A stretch of 47,389 bases of DNA. It comes from Planctomycetaceae bacterium. GTDB taxonomy: Bacteria > Planctomycetota > Planctomycetia > Pirellulales > UBA1268. Positions 10,201-16,801 of this stretch are shown here, in pieces. The notes below the pieces were generated by a model. The model was not told the DNA's origin, did no database searches, and was given only the letters and a program-made list of their open reading frames with translations. Position numbers and translations under genes: made by a program. The stretch is taken from positions 1 through 47,389 of the forward strand of contig CANHCU010000015.1 of the NCBI GenBank assembly GCA_947459185.1. Reading direction: 5' to 3'. Within the stretch, counting starts at the first letter, position 1. Each line of letters starts with the position of its first letter.

Positions 10201-10377
10201 GGCCTGGAGCGCGTTTTGGGCGATGAACACACCGATGGGGCCCTGCGTCGGCAGGAATCTCGCCGCAGACTCAATGGCCGCCCTGATCGATTCCGTCCGG
10301 CGTGCCTGGGCTGCGTCCAGCGGGGCGGCCGTCGCGGAGTCGGGGGGCTCTCGGTGGTGGGTCATGCTGGCAGTCAA
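7216..10377 (-). CDS. dabA: DabA/MpsB (DUF2309), inorganic carbon transporter catalytic subunit
   Basis: This is a 1053-residue DUF2309 protein, the soluble zinc-binding subunit that acts like a beta-carbonic anhydrase. With its membrane partner it converts CO2 vectorially to bicarbonate. The zinc and active-site residues described for the family can be located: Cys521 and Asp523 in 'FCMDERCESF', then His709 in 'GHGSSSLNNP' and Cys724 in 'ESAYDCGACGGGPGG'. The C-x-D spacing and the 15-residue His-to-Cys spacing match the family. The N-terminal 'GVFIAQNALQAFE' block is also typical. The start may be 10377 or an ATG 12 bases downstream. An MpsC/DUF2294 gene lies 186 bases upstream on the same strand and dabB overlaps its 3' end. 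Confidence 0.95.
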   Translation of the reverse strand: MTASMTHHREPPDSATAAPLDAAQARRTESIRAAIESAARFLPTQGPIGVFIAQNALQAFECEPFEDAVVHAASLFGTQPYLSEARYREELARGRIRAADLEAVLDGDTRSDAGELLANGRLSMRDLRMALLLHPVRQENDAAVRWTLTEKDVVDRLRDDLSPEARWRILSGGVDAATDDADAALPDVDDEAARRATFSLSPEVGQFDDERRTSSELWHACVEAVALTRPSITHTRPPVRHRDLMLAVDPALDTDTLVHPLLIRFCAAFLDQGVAAWPMPGRERGLLEAVARIYSVRFGPTDPWSAGLPRVFRLIRGVPAVDVIAAELDRLGVPEAEWDEYLTRTCLALRGWAGMIRHLEERPDRAPVEPVPARLIDFVALRLVCDRVAAEWASRQIGFRTNGAGGPSALPPNGRLRDLWTELRDHYPPTRGPGSLARAFLLHQVSQLLGLTAHDIRSLDENELLRFEHAILAFDDFSRRRLFHRAYERRYQIQLLDALASHVRFATPSAETRPLFQTVFCMDERCESFRRHFEELGPGFETFGTAGFFGVPMYYRGIDDWHAAPLCPIVMRPRHTVVELPVDDARSLHEFHRSLRRRVGQFAGGVSTGSRTLLRGGLFTAFAGAVAAVPLVARVAFPRLSARLGKTASELTRRRVITRLALEREGEDFLPDGTHAGFDVTEMVGIVRRVLEDIGLTSGFSRLVAVIGHGSSSLNNPHESAYDCGACGGGPGGANARAFAMMANDPRVRGHLAEEGLPIPDDTRFIGGILDTCADTVTWFDADRLPESHHRDADVLRRACEQACVADAHERCRRFESAPLDLTPREASEHVEARSVDLAQVRPELGHATNAAAIIGRRSRTRGLFLDRRAFLVSYDPTEDDDSAILTRTLAAVGPVASGINLAYFFSAVDRLGYGCNTKLPHNITGLIGVMDGQASDLRTGLPWQTVEIHEPLRLLVVIDATPEQIVAAVAPLAEVRQLVENHWVHLVSWDPQTGALAVYDRGTFVPYVPELNDIPVVDRSVSWYAGRRDHLAPARVLAALPKRAFPAGSHRA

Positions 10378-10563
10378 CGGGCGGGAGCGCCGCGGAAACC
10401 GTGCGGCGCCGCTTCCAGCCTATCGCGAAGCTTGCAACGGCACTGAGTCGTCCCCTTATTTAGTCCTTGCAATGCCGAAAGCCGCTCCGTGGCCAGTTCC
10501 GAGTGCGACTGGCGGCGGTGGCTGGGACCTGATGGTGGGACCTGACAATGGAGAGGAACCGGC

Positions 10564-10977
10564 TTATCTCCGGCGGCGGTCGGCAGTGCCGCCTCGACAG
10601 CGGCACTGCGGTGCCGCTGCGAGCGTGAAGACGAGCACTTCCTCTCCCGTGGTCGGGCTGATGTCGTGATGCACGCTTACGGGCTGGGAACCGGTGGCAT
10701 TGCGAACGAGCGTGTCGAGCATGGTCTTGCCGGCAAGCACGAGATGGCTGCGGAGTTGCTTGAGCAGTTCCGCCCCCCGGCCGTTCCCGTTGCCGTGCGC
10801 ATCCATGAGCCGTTGCTCCGCCGCCGTCAGCACTCCCTCCAAGTGAACAAACAGCTTGTTGTCGATGAGGTGGGTATGCACGTGCCGGGGGCCACGGCCC
10901 ATGTATTCCTGCTGAAACCGCGCCACGGCATCGCAGACCGCAGCCTCAATCTCGCCCTGCGATTTTAAAGGGTCCAT
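10564..10977 (-). CDS. MpsC/DUF2294 family protein, copy 1
   Basis: This encodes a 137-residue small soluble protein of the DUF2294 family (MpsC; Bacillus YbcI), a family found beside DabAB/MpsAB genes in Firmicutes. It begins 'MDPLKSQGEIEAAVCDAV' and ends its conserved part with 'VSVHHDISPTTGEEVLVF'. ATG 10977 has a strong Shine-Dalgarno (GGGAGGGAG) and is preferred over the 69-residue N-terminal extension in the ORF track. The conserved core is closely similar to the copy at 12362-12802. Its Arg-rich tail is encoded by a sequence that also forms a perfect hairpin, so the tail may be incidental. It is co-directional with dabA and probably co-transcribed. The molecular function of the family is not established. 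Confidence 0.88.
   Translation of the reverse strand: MDPLKSQGEIEAAVCDAVARFQQEYMGRGPRHVHTHLIDNKLFVHLEGVLTAAEQRLMDAHGNGNGRGAELLKQLRSHLVLAGKTMLDTLVRNATGSQPVSVHHDISPTTGEEVLVFTLAAAPQCRCRGGTADRRRR
10583..10609. other. perfect 10-bp hairpin at 3' end of mpsC copy 1
   Basis: GCAGTGCCGC and its exact complement are separated by seven bases, within the last codons of the minus-strand mpsC gene. There is no U-run, so it is more likely an mRNA-stabilising or processing hairpin before dabA than an intrinsic terminator. Confidence 0.55.
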
Positions 10978-11218
10978 GCCAAACTCCCTCCCACCAGCAA
11001 CGAACCCCACTGAGGTGGGGATTGCCTGCGTGAGAGTTGGCTTCGGCAGGAGTCGTCGGAGCCAATGAGTCAAACCGCACAGATACAGATAGGGAGGATG
11101 GCGAACGCGGTCCGCGGCAGACTGCCTTGTGCCGGCAACACCACTCGTAGCGCAAACACATTCCAAAGGACACGCAGACGCCACAAAGCACGCAGTTAAC
11201 GCATATTACGCAGCCCTC

Positions 11219-11246
11219 TTGCATTCGCTAGAACACCACCTACATT
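11219..11246 (+). promoter_or_regulatory. putative sigma-70 promoter for leader/mpsC-csrA
   Basis: TTGCAT and TACATT are separated by 16 bases in the divergent gap between the two mpsC genes. The same layout (TTGCAT-N16-TACACT) occurs before tRNA-Thr at 14351. Transcription would start near 11253, about 270 bases before the next coding start. The gap 10978-11525 otherwise holds only the leader RNA and its terminator described in the next entries. Confidence 0.4.
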
Positions 11247-11252
11247 ACGGGG

Positions 11253-11423
11253 GACGGACGGCCGGTTGCGATTCCGAATCGCGATGGAAGTTCGGCACGA
11301 CAGAATGTGAACGGAAGACGAGTCGAGGGGCATCCCAGCCTTGATCTGGGCGGCCCATCGCAGCGTAAGCCGGCGAGAAAGAGAGCCTTCGGGCCCTCCT
11401 TCTTGCCGGCTTTTTTTGTTTTT
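11253..11423 (+). ncRNA. putative leader RNA or small RNA upstream of mpsC2-csrA
   Basis: This is about 170 bases lying between a plausible promoter and a very strong intrinsic terminator, with no good coding frame. It contains four GGA motifs (11252, 11256, 11286, 11313), the core of CsrA recognition, plus small hairpins such as GCGATTC-C-GAATCGC. The next gene is an mpsC paralogue and the one after that is csrA. It could be a premature-termination leader controlling the mpsC2-csrA mRNA, or a free small RNA that binds CsrA. Both ideas are inferences; only the hairpins, terminator and motif positions are seen directly. Confidence 0.4.
11367..11423 (+). terminator. strong intrinsic terminator with UUCG tetraloop
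   Basis: AAGCCGGC and GCCGGCTT form the base of a stem that continues inward with only A-C mismatches to a C-UUCG-G tetraloop. Seven T, one G and five T follow directly. It lies upstream of the mpsC copy 2 start, not downstream of any plus-strand gene in the window, so it must end a transcript that begins inside the divergent gap. Confidence 0.8.
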
Positions 11424-11525
11424 CCACTCTGGTTTTCCCTTCGTTTTCCCAGGGCAAGTCTCGGTTCGCGACACACACACTCTCTCTGTCGCGGCCTCAA
11501 CCGCAAGCAGCAGGAGAACACCTCG

Positions 11526-11978
11526 ATGAAGAAACAGTTCGACGAACGAGTGGCAAGGCAGGTGGCGCAGGCGGCGGGCTCTTTCGAACACCTGCTTCTC
11601 GGACGCACGCCCAGGAGCGTGACCGTGGTGGCTGACGGCCGTTGGATGGTGGTCAGCATCCACGAGGCGTTCTCGCCCGTGGAGCGGCGGCTGTCAGCCG
11701 ACGAGGAGGGATTGAGCCGGGTGCAAGACTTCCACCGCTACCTGTTCGACAGCTCGCTCGACTCACTCCGCAACCATGTCCGCAGGAGCACGGGAGTCGA
11801 ACTTCGTGGCGCGATCGCGCACGTCGATGCGTCCACTGGCAGCGTGCTCAAAACATTCACGACCAATCCCGCCGTGGAGCTTTTCCTGCTCGGTCAGGGA
11901 CTGCCGACGCTGGGCGTACCGGTGAACGACCATCTGCATTCCAACGGAGCGAACGGCAATGGAGCCGTCCGCAACTGA
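11526..11978 (+). CDS. MpsC/DUF2294-like protein, divergent copy 2
   Basis: This encodes a 150-residue protein. The ATG at 11526 follows AGGAG by nine bases. The longer ORF-track start would place coding sequence across a terminator and is rejected. The pattern matches DUF2294/MpsC: an N-terminal helix ('FDERVARQVAQAAGSF'), a 'LLGRTPRSVTVVADGRWMVV' block like 'GRGPRxxxxHLI', then 'SPVERRLS', and a final strand pair with 'DASTGSVLKTF'. It lacks the 'VSVHHDIS' signature of the other two copies, so it is a diverged paralogue. The tail is Asn/Gly-rich. It is followed 40 bases later by csrA and probably shares its transcript. Confidence 0.72.
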   Translation: MKKQFDERVARQVAQAAGSFEHLLLGRTPRSVTVVADGRWMVVSIHEAFSPVERRLSADEEGLSRVQDFHRYLFDSSLDSLRNHVRRSTGVELRGAIAHVDASTGSVLKTFTTNPAVELFLLGQGLPTLGVPVNDHLHSNGANGNGAVRN

Positions 11979-12018
11979 ACCTACCTGGAAGGATCCACAA
12001 CCATGAAGAAGGTGAACC

Positions 12019-12267
12019 ATGTTGGTACTAACGAGGAAGAATCGCGAGAGCGTGGTGATCGGACGGGCTGAGGATCTCGAGGTGGTTCTTGAGATCACGA
12101 TCCTGGAGATCGAAGGGGGCCGCGTGCGGCTCGGATTCGAGGCCGACACCAGGATGCCGATCCATCGCCGCGAGGTCTGGGACCGGATCCGCAACGGCGA
12201 GGCCGGCCCGAATGGGAATGGGAATGGGAATGGGAACACGCGGTCGGGTCGCACGGCTGCGTCCTGA
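12019..12267 (+). CDS. csrA: carbon storage regulator CsrA
   Basis: CsrA is a small dimeric RNA-binding protein that blocks or promotes translation at GGA-containing leader sites. The 82-residue sequence starts 'MLVLTRKNRESVVIG' and contains 'GGRVRLGFEADTRMPIHRREVW', the usual RNA-contact region. The last 20 residues are an unusual low-complexity tail (NGNGNGN) encoded by a 6-bp tandem repeat (AATGGG). An A/G-rich Shine-Dalgarno (GAAGGTG) lies just upstream, and GGA motifs at 11987 and 11991 could allow autoregulation. It is flanked on both sides by MpsC/DUF2294 genes, which suggests a shared regulatory role with the inorganic carbon locus. Confidence 0.95.
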   Translation: MLVLTRKNRESVVIGRAEDLEVVLEITILEIEGGRVRLGFEADTRMPIHRREVWDRIRNGEAGPNGNGNGNGNTRSGRTAAS

Positions 12268-12361
12268 ATCACCCCTTGTGAAAAATCCCCTGCGGGCGAT
12301 TCCGCGTCTTCACGTTGAGGGCGGCGGGCCAGCGCATACGTCAGCTTTGAAGAGGCCTACC

Positions 12362-12802
12362 ATGAAATCTCAGGGCGAAATCGAGGCGGCCGTCTGCGAC
12401 GGCATCTCGCGATTCCAGCAAGAGTTTCTCGGCAGAGGGCCGCGGGACATTCATGCTCACCTGATCGGATCGCTGCTGGTCGTGCGACTGCAGGGAGTGC
12501 TGACCCCCGCCGAGCGGCAGTTGCTCGCACCGCGTCATGATTCCGTTGCCGGCACTGCCGGTGGCGAGAACCGCGACGACACGACCAACGGGTATGAAAC
12601 CGGCAATGGAAGGGCCCTGCTCAAGCAGGTGCGGACCCACATGGTGGCCAACGGCCGCCCGCGGCTGGAGTCGATCGTGGAGGAGGCCGTGGGCGTGAAG
12701 CTCGTCAGCGTGCACCACGACATTTCCACGGTGACAGGCGAGGAAGTTCTCGTGTTTTCCCTCGTCGAGCCCCCCGCCTGCCGGCCCAAGAAAAAAGCCT
12801 GA
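12362..12802 (+). CDS. MpsC/DUF2294 family protein, copy 3
   Basis: This encodes a 146-residue DUF2294/MpsC protein starting 'MKSQGEIEAAVCDGISRF' and ending with 'VSVHHDISTVTGEEVLVF'. The 'GRGPRDIHAHLI' and 'GVLTPAERQLL' blocks align with copy 1 across the divergent gap. An insertion of about 20 residues rich in Asn, Asp and Gly lies in the middle, where copy 1 has 'HGNGNGRG'. The ATG is preceded by GAAGAGG, and the longer ORF-track start runs back through csrA in another frame and is rejected. The gene is 94 bases downstream of csrA. Function is unknown beyond the family's link to DabAB/MpsAB. Confidence 0.88.
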   Translation: MKSQGEIEAAVCDGISRFQQEFLGRGPRDIHAHLIGSLLVVRLQGVLTPAERQLLAPRHDSVAGTAGGENRDDTTNGYETGNGRALLKQVRTHMVANGRPRLESIVEEAVGVKLVSVHHDISTVTGEEVLVFSLVEPPACRPKKKA

Positions 12803-12813
12803 GGGTGCTGCGG

Positions 12814-12828
12814 ATGGCATCCTGCCAT
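12814..12828. repeat. dispersed palindrome ATGGCATCCTGCCAT
   Basis: A 6-bp inverted repeat with a 3-base centre lies just after the mpsC copy 3 stop. Identical or one-mismatch copies are at 32729, 32857 and 41962, all intergenic. Confidence 0.6.
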
Positions 12829-12863
12829 GCAAACCAACAAGGGTGGGCGTGCTGTCATCCGCT

Positions 12864-12995
12864 TTCCCTTGCTTGCGCTGCGGGCTTGGATGGACACGCG
12901 ATTCCCATGCAAGCCCGAAGCGCAAGCGAGAGGAATCCGCGTCCCAGCCTGTATGGCTACCAGCATTCCCTTGCTTGCGCTGTGGGCTTGGATGG
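12864..12995. repeat. inverted/direct cluster of dispersed repeat (three copies)
   Basis: Three copies of a motif of about 30 bases (core TTGCTTGCGCTGCGGGCTTG) occur between mpsC copy 3 and the response-regulator gene. They are a forward copy at 12864-12893, an inverted copy at 12905-12935 and a forward copy at 12966-12995. The adjacent opposite copies can form a long hairpin. Read through, they give repeated 'LACAxGLDG' peptides in the ORF track, which is why the upstream part of that ORF is not coding. Confidence 0.7.
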
Positions 12996-13080
12996 AGGGG
13001 AGCCCGCCCGGCGCCATGACCAAGATGACCAAGCGTGTGGTACGATCCCGCCTTTCTCCGTGGTTGTTGGCAGACTCGCC

Positions 13081-14274
13081 GTGGACCCCGCCGCCCCGAA
13101 AAACCCGATATCACGCGGCACGACGGTGCTGCTCGTCGACGACCAGCCGATCATCGGCGAAGCCGTCCGCCGCATGCTCGCCGGCGAAGACGGCATCGCC
13201 TTCCACTTCTGCCGCGATCCCACCATCGCCCTCGAGGTCGCAGCCACGGTCGAGCCGACCGTAATCCTGCAGGATCTCGTGATGCCCAACATCGAGGGGC
13301 TCGAACTTGTGAGGCGTTTTCGCGCCGACGAGCGGTTCCGTGACGTGCCGATCATCGTGCTCTCCACGAAGGAGGAAGCGGCCGTGAAGGCCGAGGCCTT
13401 CGCGGTTGGGGCGAATGACTACGTTGTCAAACTCCCTGACCGGCTCGAACTGCTGGCACGCCTTCGCTATCACTCCCGCGGCTACATCGCCCTGCTGGAA
13501 CGGAACGAAGCCTTTTTGGCGCTCCAAGCCAGCCGCGAGGTGCTCGCCAACGACCTCGCCACGGCGGCTCAGTATGTGCGGTCGCTGCTCCCTCCGCCGC
13601 AGCGCATCGGGCCGATCACCGCAGACTGGCGGTTCATCCCGTCGGCGGCACTCGGGGGCGACGCCTTCGGGTATCACAGCCTCGACGACGACCACATCGC
13701 CGTCTACCTGCTGGATGTCTGCGGGCATGGGGTGGGGGCGGCACTCCTGAGCGTGTCGGCGTTGAATTCGATCCGCAGCGAGGCCCTGCCGCAGACCGAC
13801 TTTCACGACCCCGGCAGCGTGCTGGCGGCGCTCAACAAAGCGTTTCCGATGGAGCGTCAAAACGATATGTTTTTCACGATCTGGTACGGCGTCTACCGGG
13901 TCGCGTCGCGAACCCTTCGCTGGGCCGGGGGGGGCCATCCGGCGGCATTGCTGCTGCCGCCAGGCGGTGGCAGCCAGCCCACGTTTCTCGAGTCGGACGG
14001 ACCGCTCATCGGCGCGGTGGAAGGTCTGGAATTCGCCTCCGGCGAGGCTACCGTGCCCGCCGGCAGTAGCCTGCTTGTTTACAGCGACGGCGCCTTCGAG
14101 GTGAGCTACCCAGACGGGGCGATGTGGCCCTTTGCCGACTTCGTCACAACACTTACCACCCCCCCTGCAGAGAGCGTCCGTCGTCTGGACGCCTTGGTTG
14201 CCAGAATTCGGACGATTTCAGCCCGGGATGACTTCAACGACGATTTCTCGATGGTGGAACTCGAGTTTTCATGA
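13081..14274 (+). CDS. response regulator with PP2C-type (RsbU/SpoIIE) phosphatase domain
   Basis: This encodes 397 residues in two domains. Residues 15-135 form a receiver domain with acidic pair D20/D21 ('LLVDDQ'), phospho-acceptor D65 ('LQDLVMPNIEG') and a conserved Lys in 'VVKLPD'. After a short helical linker with 'LLPPP' comes a PP2C phosphatase domain with metal ligands in 'LLDVCGHGVGAALLS' near residue 213, 'YSDGAFE', and the final 'DDFNDDFSMVEL'. Such proteins dephosphorylate anti-sigma-factor antagonists in response to a histidine kinase signal. The kinase and partner-switch proteins are not in this window. GTG 13081 (or GTG 13060) is the likely start because everything upstream is repeat sequence. 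Confidence 0.9.
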   Translation: MDPAAPKNPISRGTTVLLVDDQPIIGEAVRRMLAGEDGIAFHFCRDPTIALEVAATVEPTVILQDLVMPNIEGLELVRRFRADERFRDVPIIVLSTKEEAAVKAEAFAVGANDYVVKLPDRLELLARLRYHSRGYIALLERNEAFLALQASREVLANDLATAAQYVRSLLPPPQRIGPITADWRFIPSAALGGDAFGYHSLDDDHIAVYLLDVCGHGVGAALLSVSALNSIRSEALPQTDFHDPGSVLAALNKAFPMERQNDMFFTIWYGVYRVASRTLRWAGGGHPAALLLPPGGGSQPTFLESDGPLIGAVEGLEFASGEATVPAGSSLLVYSDGAFEVSYPDGAMWPFADFVTTLTTPPAESVRRLDALVARIRTISARDDFNDDFSMVELEFS

Positions 14275-14350
14275 TTTCCCGTGTTTTGTCGCTTTTTTGA
14301 GCCTGGTGGCGTCGCGAGAGGGCCACTCCGGGCCGGCGAATGTGTCCGTC

Positions 14351-14378
14351 TTGCATGGGCTTTTCGAATCCGTACACT
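14351..14378 (+). promoter_or_regulatory. putative promoter of the tRNA cluster
   Basis: TTGCAT and TACACT with a 16-base spacer lie about 30 bases before tRNA-Thr(TGT). Position and spacing suit a sigma-70 promoter for the four-tRNA run. Confidence 0.45.
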
Positions 14379-14390
14379 ACGTGATTCCCC

Positions 14391-14409
14391 GCGGTTTGGA
14401 CCAAACCGC
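14391..14409. other. perfect 9-bp palindrome abutting tRNA-Thr
   Basis: GCGGTTTGG, one A, then CCAAACCGC. The right arm shares its last two bases with the first two bases of tRNA-Thr. It may act in 5' leader folding or processing; no function is shown. Confidence 0.5.
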
Positions 14410-14480
14410 TAGCGTAGCTCAATTGGCAGAGCAGCTGATTTGTAATCAGCAGGTTGCGGGTTCAACTCCCGCCGCTAGCT
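14408..14480 (+). tRNA. tRNA-Thr (anticodon TGT)
   Basis: This is a 73-base cloverleaf. The acceptor pairs GCTAGCG with CGCTAGC, the anticodon stem is GCTGA/TCAGC with loop TTTGTAA, and the T-arm GCGGG-TTCAACT-CCCGC is intact. CCA is not encoded. It is the first of four tRNA genes before tuf. Confidence 0.95.
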
Positions 14481-14671
14481 CAGCATGCCCTGCCAGCCGC
14501 CGGCGCAGGCCCGAATTCAGCACGCACCAGCCTTTCAACACTCCCCACTTGCCAGCCAGAGGTCACGTCCAGCCAACCAACACTGCCAGCGGGCAGCCAC
14601 CACGGGCTCACAACACAGGCACACAACCCAAGCATCCATCGCTGCCCCTGCCCATTCGGGCGCGAGCACGA

Positions 14672-14754
14672 GGGGAGTTTCCCGAGCGGTCAAAGGGGTC
14701 AGACTGTAAATCTGATGGATTTTTCCTTCGCAGGTTCGAATCCTGCACTCCCCA
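14672..14754 (+). tRNA. tRNA-Tyr (anticodon GTA)
   Basis: This is an 83-base class II tRNA with a long variable arm. The acceptor pairs GGGGAGT with ACTCCCC, the anticodon stem is TCAGA/TCTGA with loop CTGTAAA, and the T-arm is intact. CCA is not encoded. Tyr, Gly and Thr tRNAs before tuf are a common bacterial arrangement. Confidence 0.95.
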
Positions 14755-14844
14755 CTGCCCAATGTGCCTTATGAAGTCGTGGCCGGGTGTTTTGACGTCG
14801 TGCCCCGGCCTCAAAATCCTGCTCAGGCCCACGTCTGCTCGTTA

Positions 14845-14876
14845 CGGGTGTAGCTCAATGCGGGTGTAGCTCAATG
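14845..14876 (+). repeat. tandem 16-base duplication of tRNA-Gly 5' end
   Basis: CGGGTGTAGCTCAATG is present twice back to back. The second copy is part of tRNA-Gly; the first is a duplicated 5' fragment directly upstream, and its last G supplies the first base of the mature tRNA. Confidence 0.8.
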
Positions 14877-14930
14877 GTAGAGCAATAGCCTTCCAAGCTG
14901 AAGACGAGGGTTCGATTCCCTCTACCCGCT
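14860..14930 (+). tRNA. tRNA-Gly (anticodon TCC)
   Basis: This is a 71-base tRNA. The acceptor pairs GCGGGTG with TACCCGC (one G-T pair), the T-arm is GAGGG/CCCTC, and the anticodon loop is CTTCCAA. The anticodon stem ATAGC/GCTGA has an A-A mismatch at its outer pair and a T-G wobble next to it, which is weaker than usual. CCA is not encoded. Confidence 0.92.
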
Positions 14931-15070
14931 TCTCATTCTCCGCAGCGATTCAGCCAACCGTCTCCGCCATTTGAAAAATTCCTTCAGCCGAAAATTCCTT
15001 CGTCCACCGCCCAAAACTCTCAAGCCAACCCTTCCAACATGCCGATGGCCCGCCACATCCGCCTACTCCC

Positions 15071-15144
<74 letters not shown>

Positions 15145-15232
15145 CGACCGGCCCTGCCGCAACCCACAATCCACCGCCCAAACAGCCTCAAGACCGACGG
15201 CACAAGACAAAGCCCTTTTTATTTCGTACAAA

Positions 15233-15273
15233 ACAAGCCCGGGAATCCCCATTCTGGGATTTCTTGGGCTTGT
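15233..15273. other. hairpin between tRNA-Thr and tuf promoter
   Basis: ACAAGCCC and GGGCTTGT form an outer 8-bp stem, and GAATCCC/GGGATT pair inside. There is no T-run on the plus strand after it, so it may end or process the tRNA transcript but is not a textbook intrinsic terminator. Confidence 0.5.
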
Positions 15274-15325
15274 TGATCCACAAGACATGTCCGGCCGGGC
15301 CGTTTCCGGCCGGGCGCTGACGGTT

Positions 15326-15355
15326 TTGACCACCAAACGTTGTTCAGACTCATAT
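15326..15355 (+). promoter_or_regulatory. putative tuf promoter
   Basis: TTGACC is followed after 18 bases by TCATAT, about 57 bases before the tuf start. A strong Shine-Dalgarno (GAGGGAG, 15399-15405) and a small inverted repeat (CAGGCC-CAGC-GGCCTG) lie between it and the ATG. The -10 match is weak. Confidence 0.35.
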
Positions 15356-15411
15356 CCGACGCAGGCCCAGCGGCCTGTAGCCACCAGAGAGGAAGATCGA
15401 GGGAGTAAAGC

Positions 15412-16611
<1,200 letters not shown>

Positions 16612-16756
16612 TTAAGTCCGGGGTCCCAGCCCCGGAAGTGTTAAGTCCGGGGTCCCAGCCCCGGAAGTGTTAAGTCCGGGGTCCCAGCCCCGGAGGTGTT
16701 AAGTCCGGGGTCCCAGCCCCGGAAGTGTTTAGTCCGGGGTCCCAGCCCCGGAGGCG
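16612..16756 (+). repeat. five tandem 29-base hairpin repeats after tuf
   Basis: Five uninterrupted 29-base units begin on the base after the tuf stop codon. Each contains AGTCCGGGGTCCCAGCCCCGG, in which CCGGGGT pairs with GCCCCGG around a CCCA loop. Copies differ at only a few positions (GGAAGTG or GGAGGTG; TTAAG or TTTAG). The unit resembles dispersed palindromic repeats of planctomycetes rather than a CRISPR array, as there are no spacers. In RNA it would give five consecutive stem-loops between tuf and tRNA-Trp. Confidence 0.9.
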
Positions 16757-16761
16757 ATTCG

Positions 16762-16796
16762 GTTGCCGGGCTCCGACGGCCTCGGAGCCCGGCAAC
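16762..16796 (+). terminator. 15-bp perfect stem-loop before tRNA-Trp
   Basis: GTTGCCGGGCTCCGA pairs perfectly with its complement across a 5-base loop, and the arm ends five bases before tRNA-Trp. It is not followed by a T-run, so it is either a factor-dependent or processing structure or a barrier separating tuf from the downstream operon. Confidence 0.55.
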
Positions 16797-16801
16797 AGTA
16801 C

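Noticed and set aside
7837-10446. 869-residue plus-strand ORF opposite dabA
   Set aside because: It is antisense to DabA, whose active-site motifs are on the other strand; composition is Arg/Pro/Gly-rich as expected of a shadow frame.
11307-11525. N-terminal extension of mpsC copy 2
   Set aside because: It reads through a strong intrinsic terminator and lacks similarity; ATG 11526 has a good ribosome binding site.
12805-13080. 92-residue N-terminal extension of the response regulator
   Set aside because: It is translated from the dispersed repeat cluster (LACAxGLDG peptides); the receiver domain begins after GTG 13081.
14845-14859. A separate tRNA or tRNA pseudogene before tRNA-Gly
   Set aside because: Only the 5' 16 bases are duplicated; there is no further cloverleaf, so it is treated as a tandem duplication.
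16612-16756. Five regular 29-base repeats that resemble a CRISPR array
   Set aside because: The repeats are directly adjacent with no spacers, each is nearly self-complementary, and no cas genes are present.
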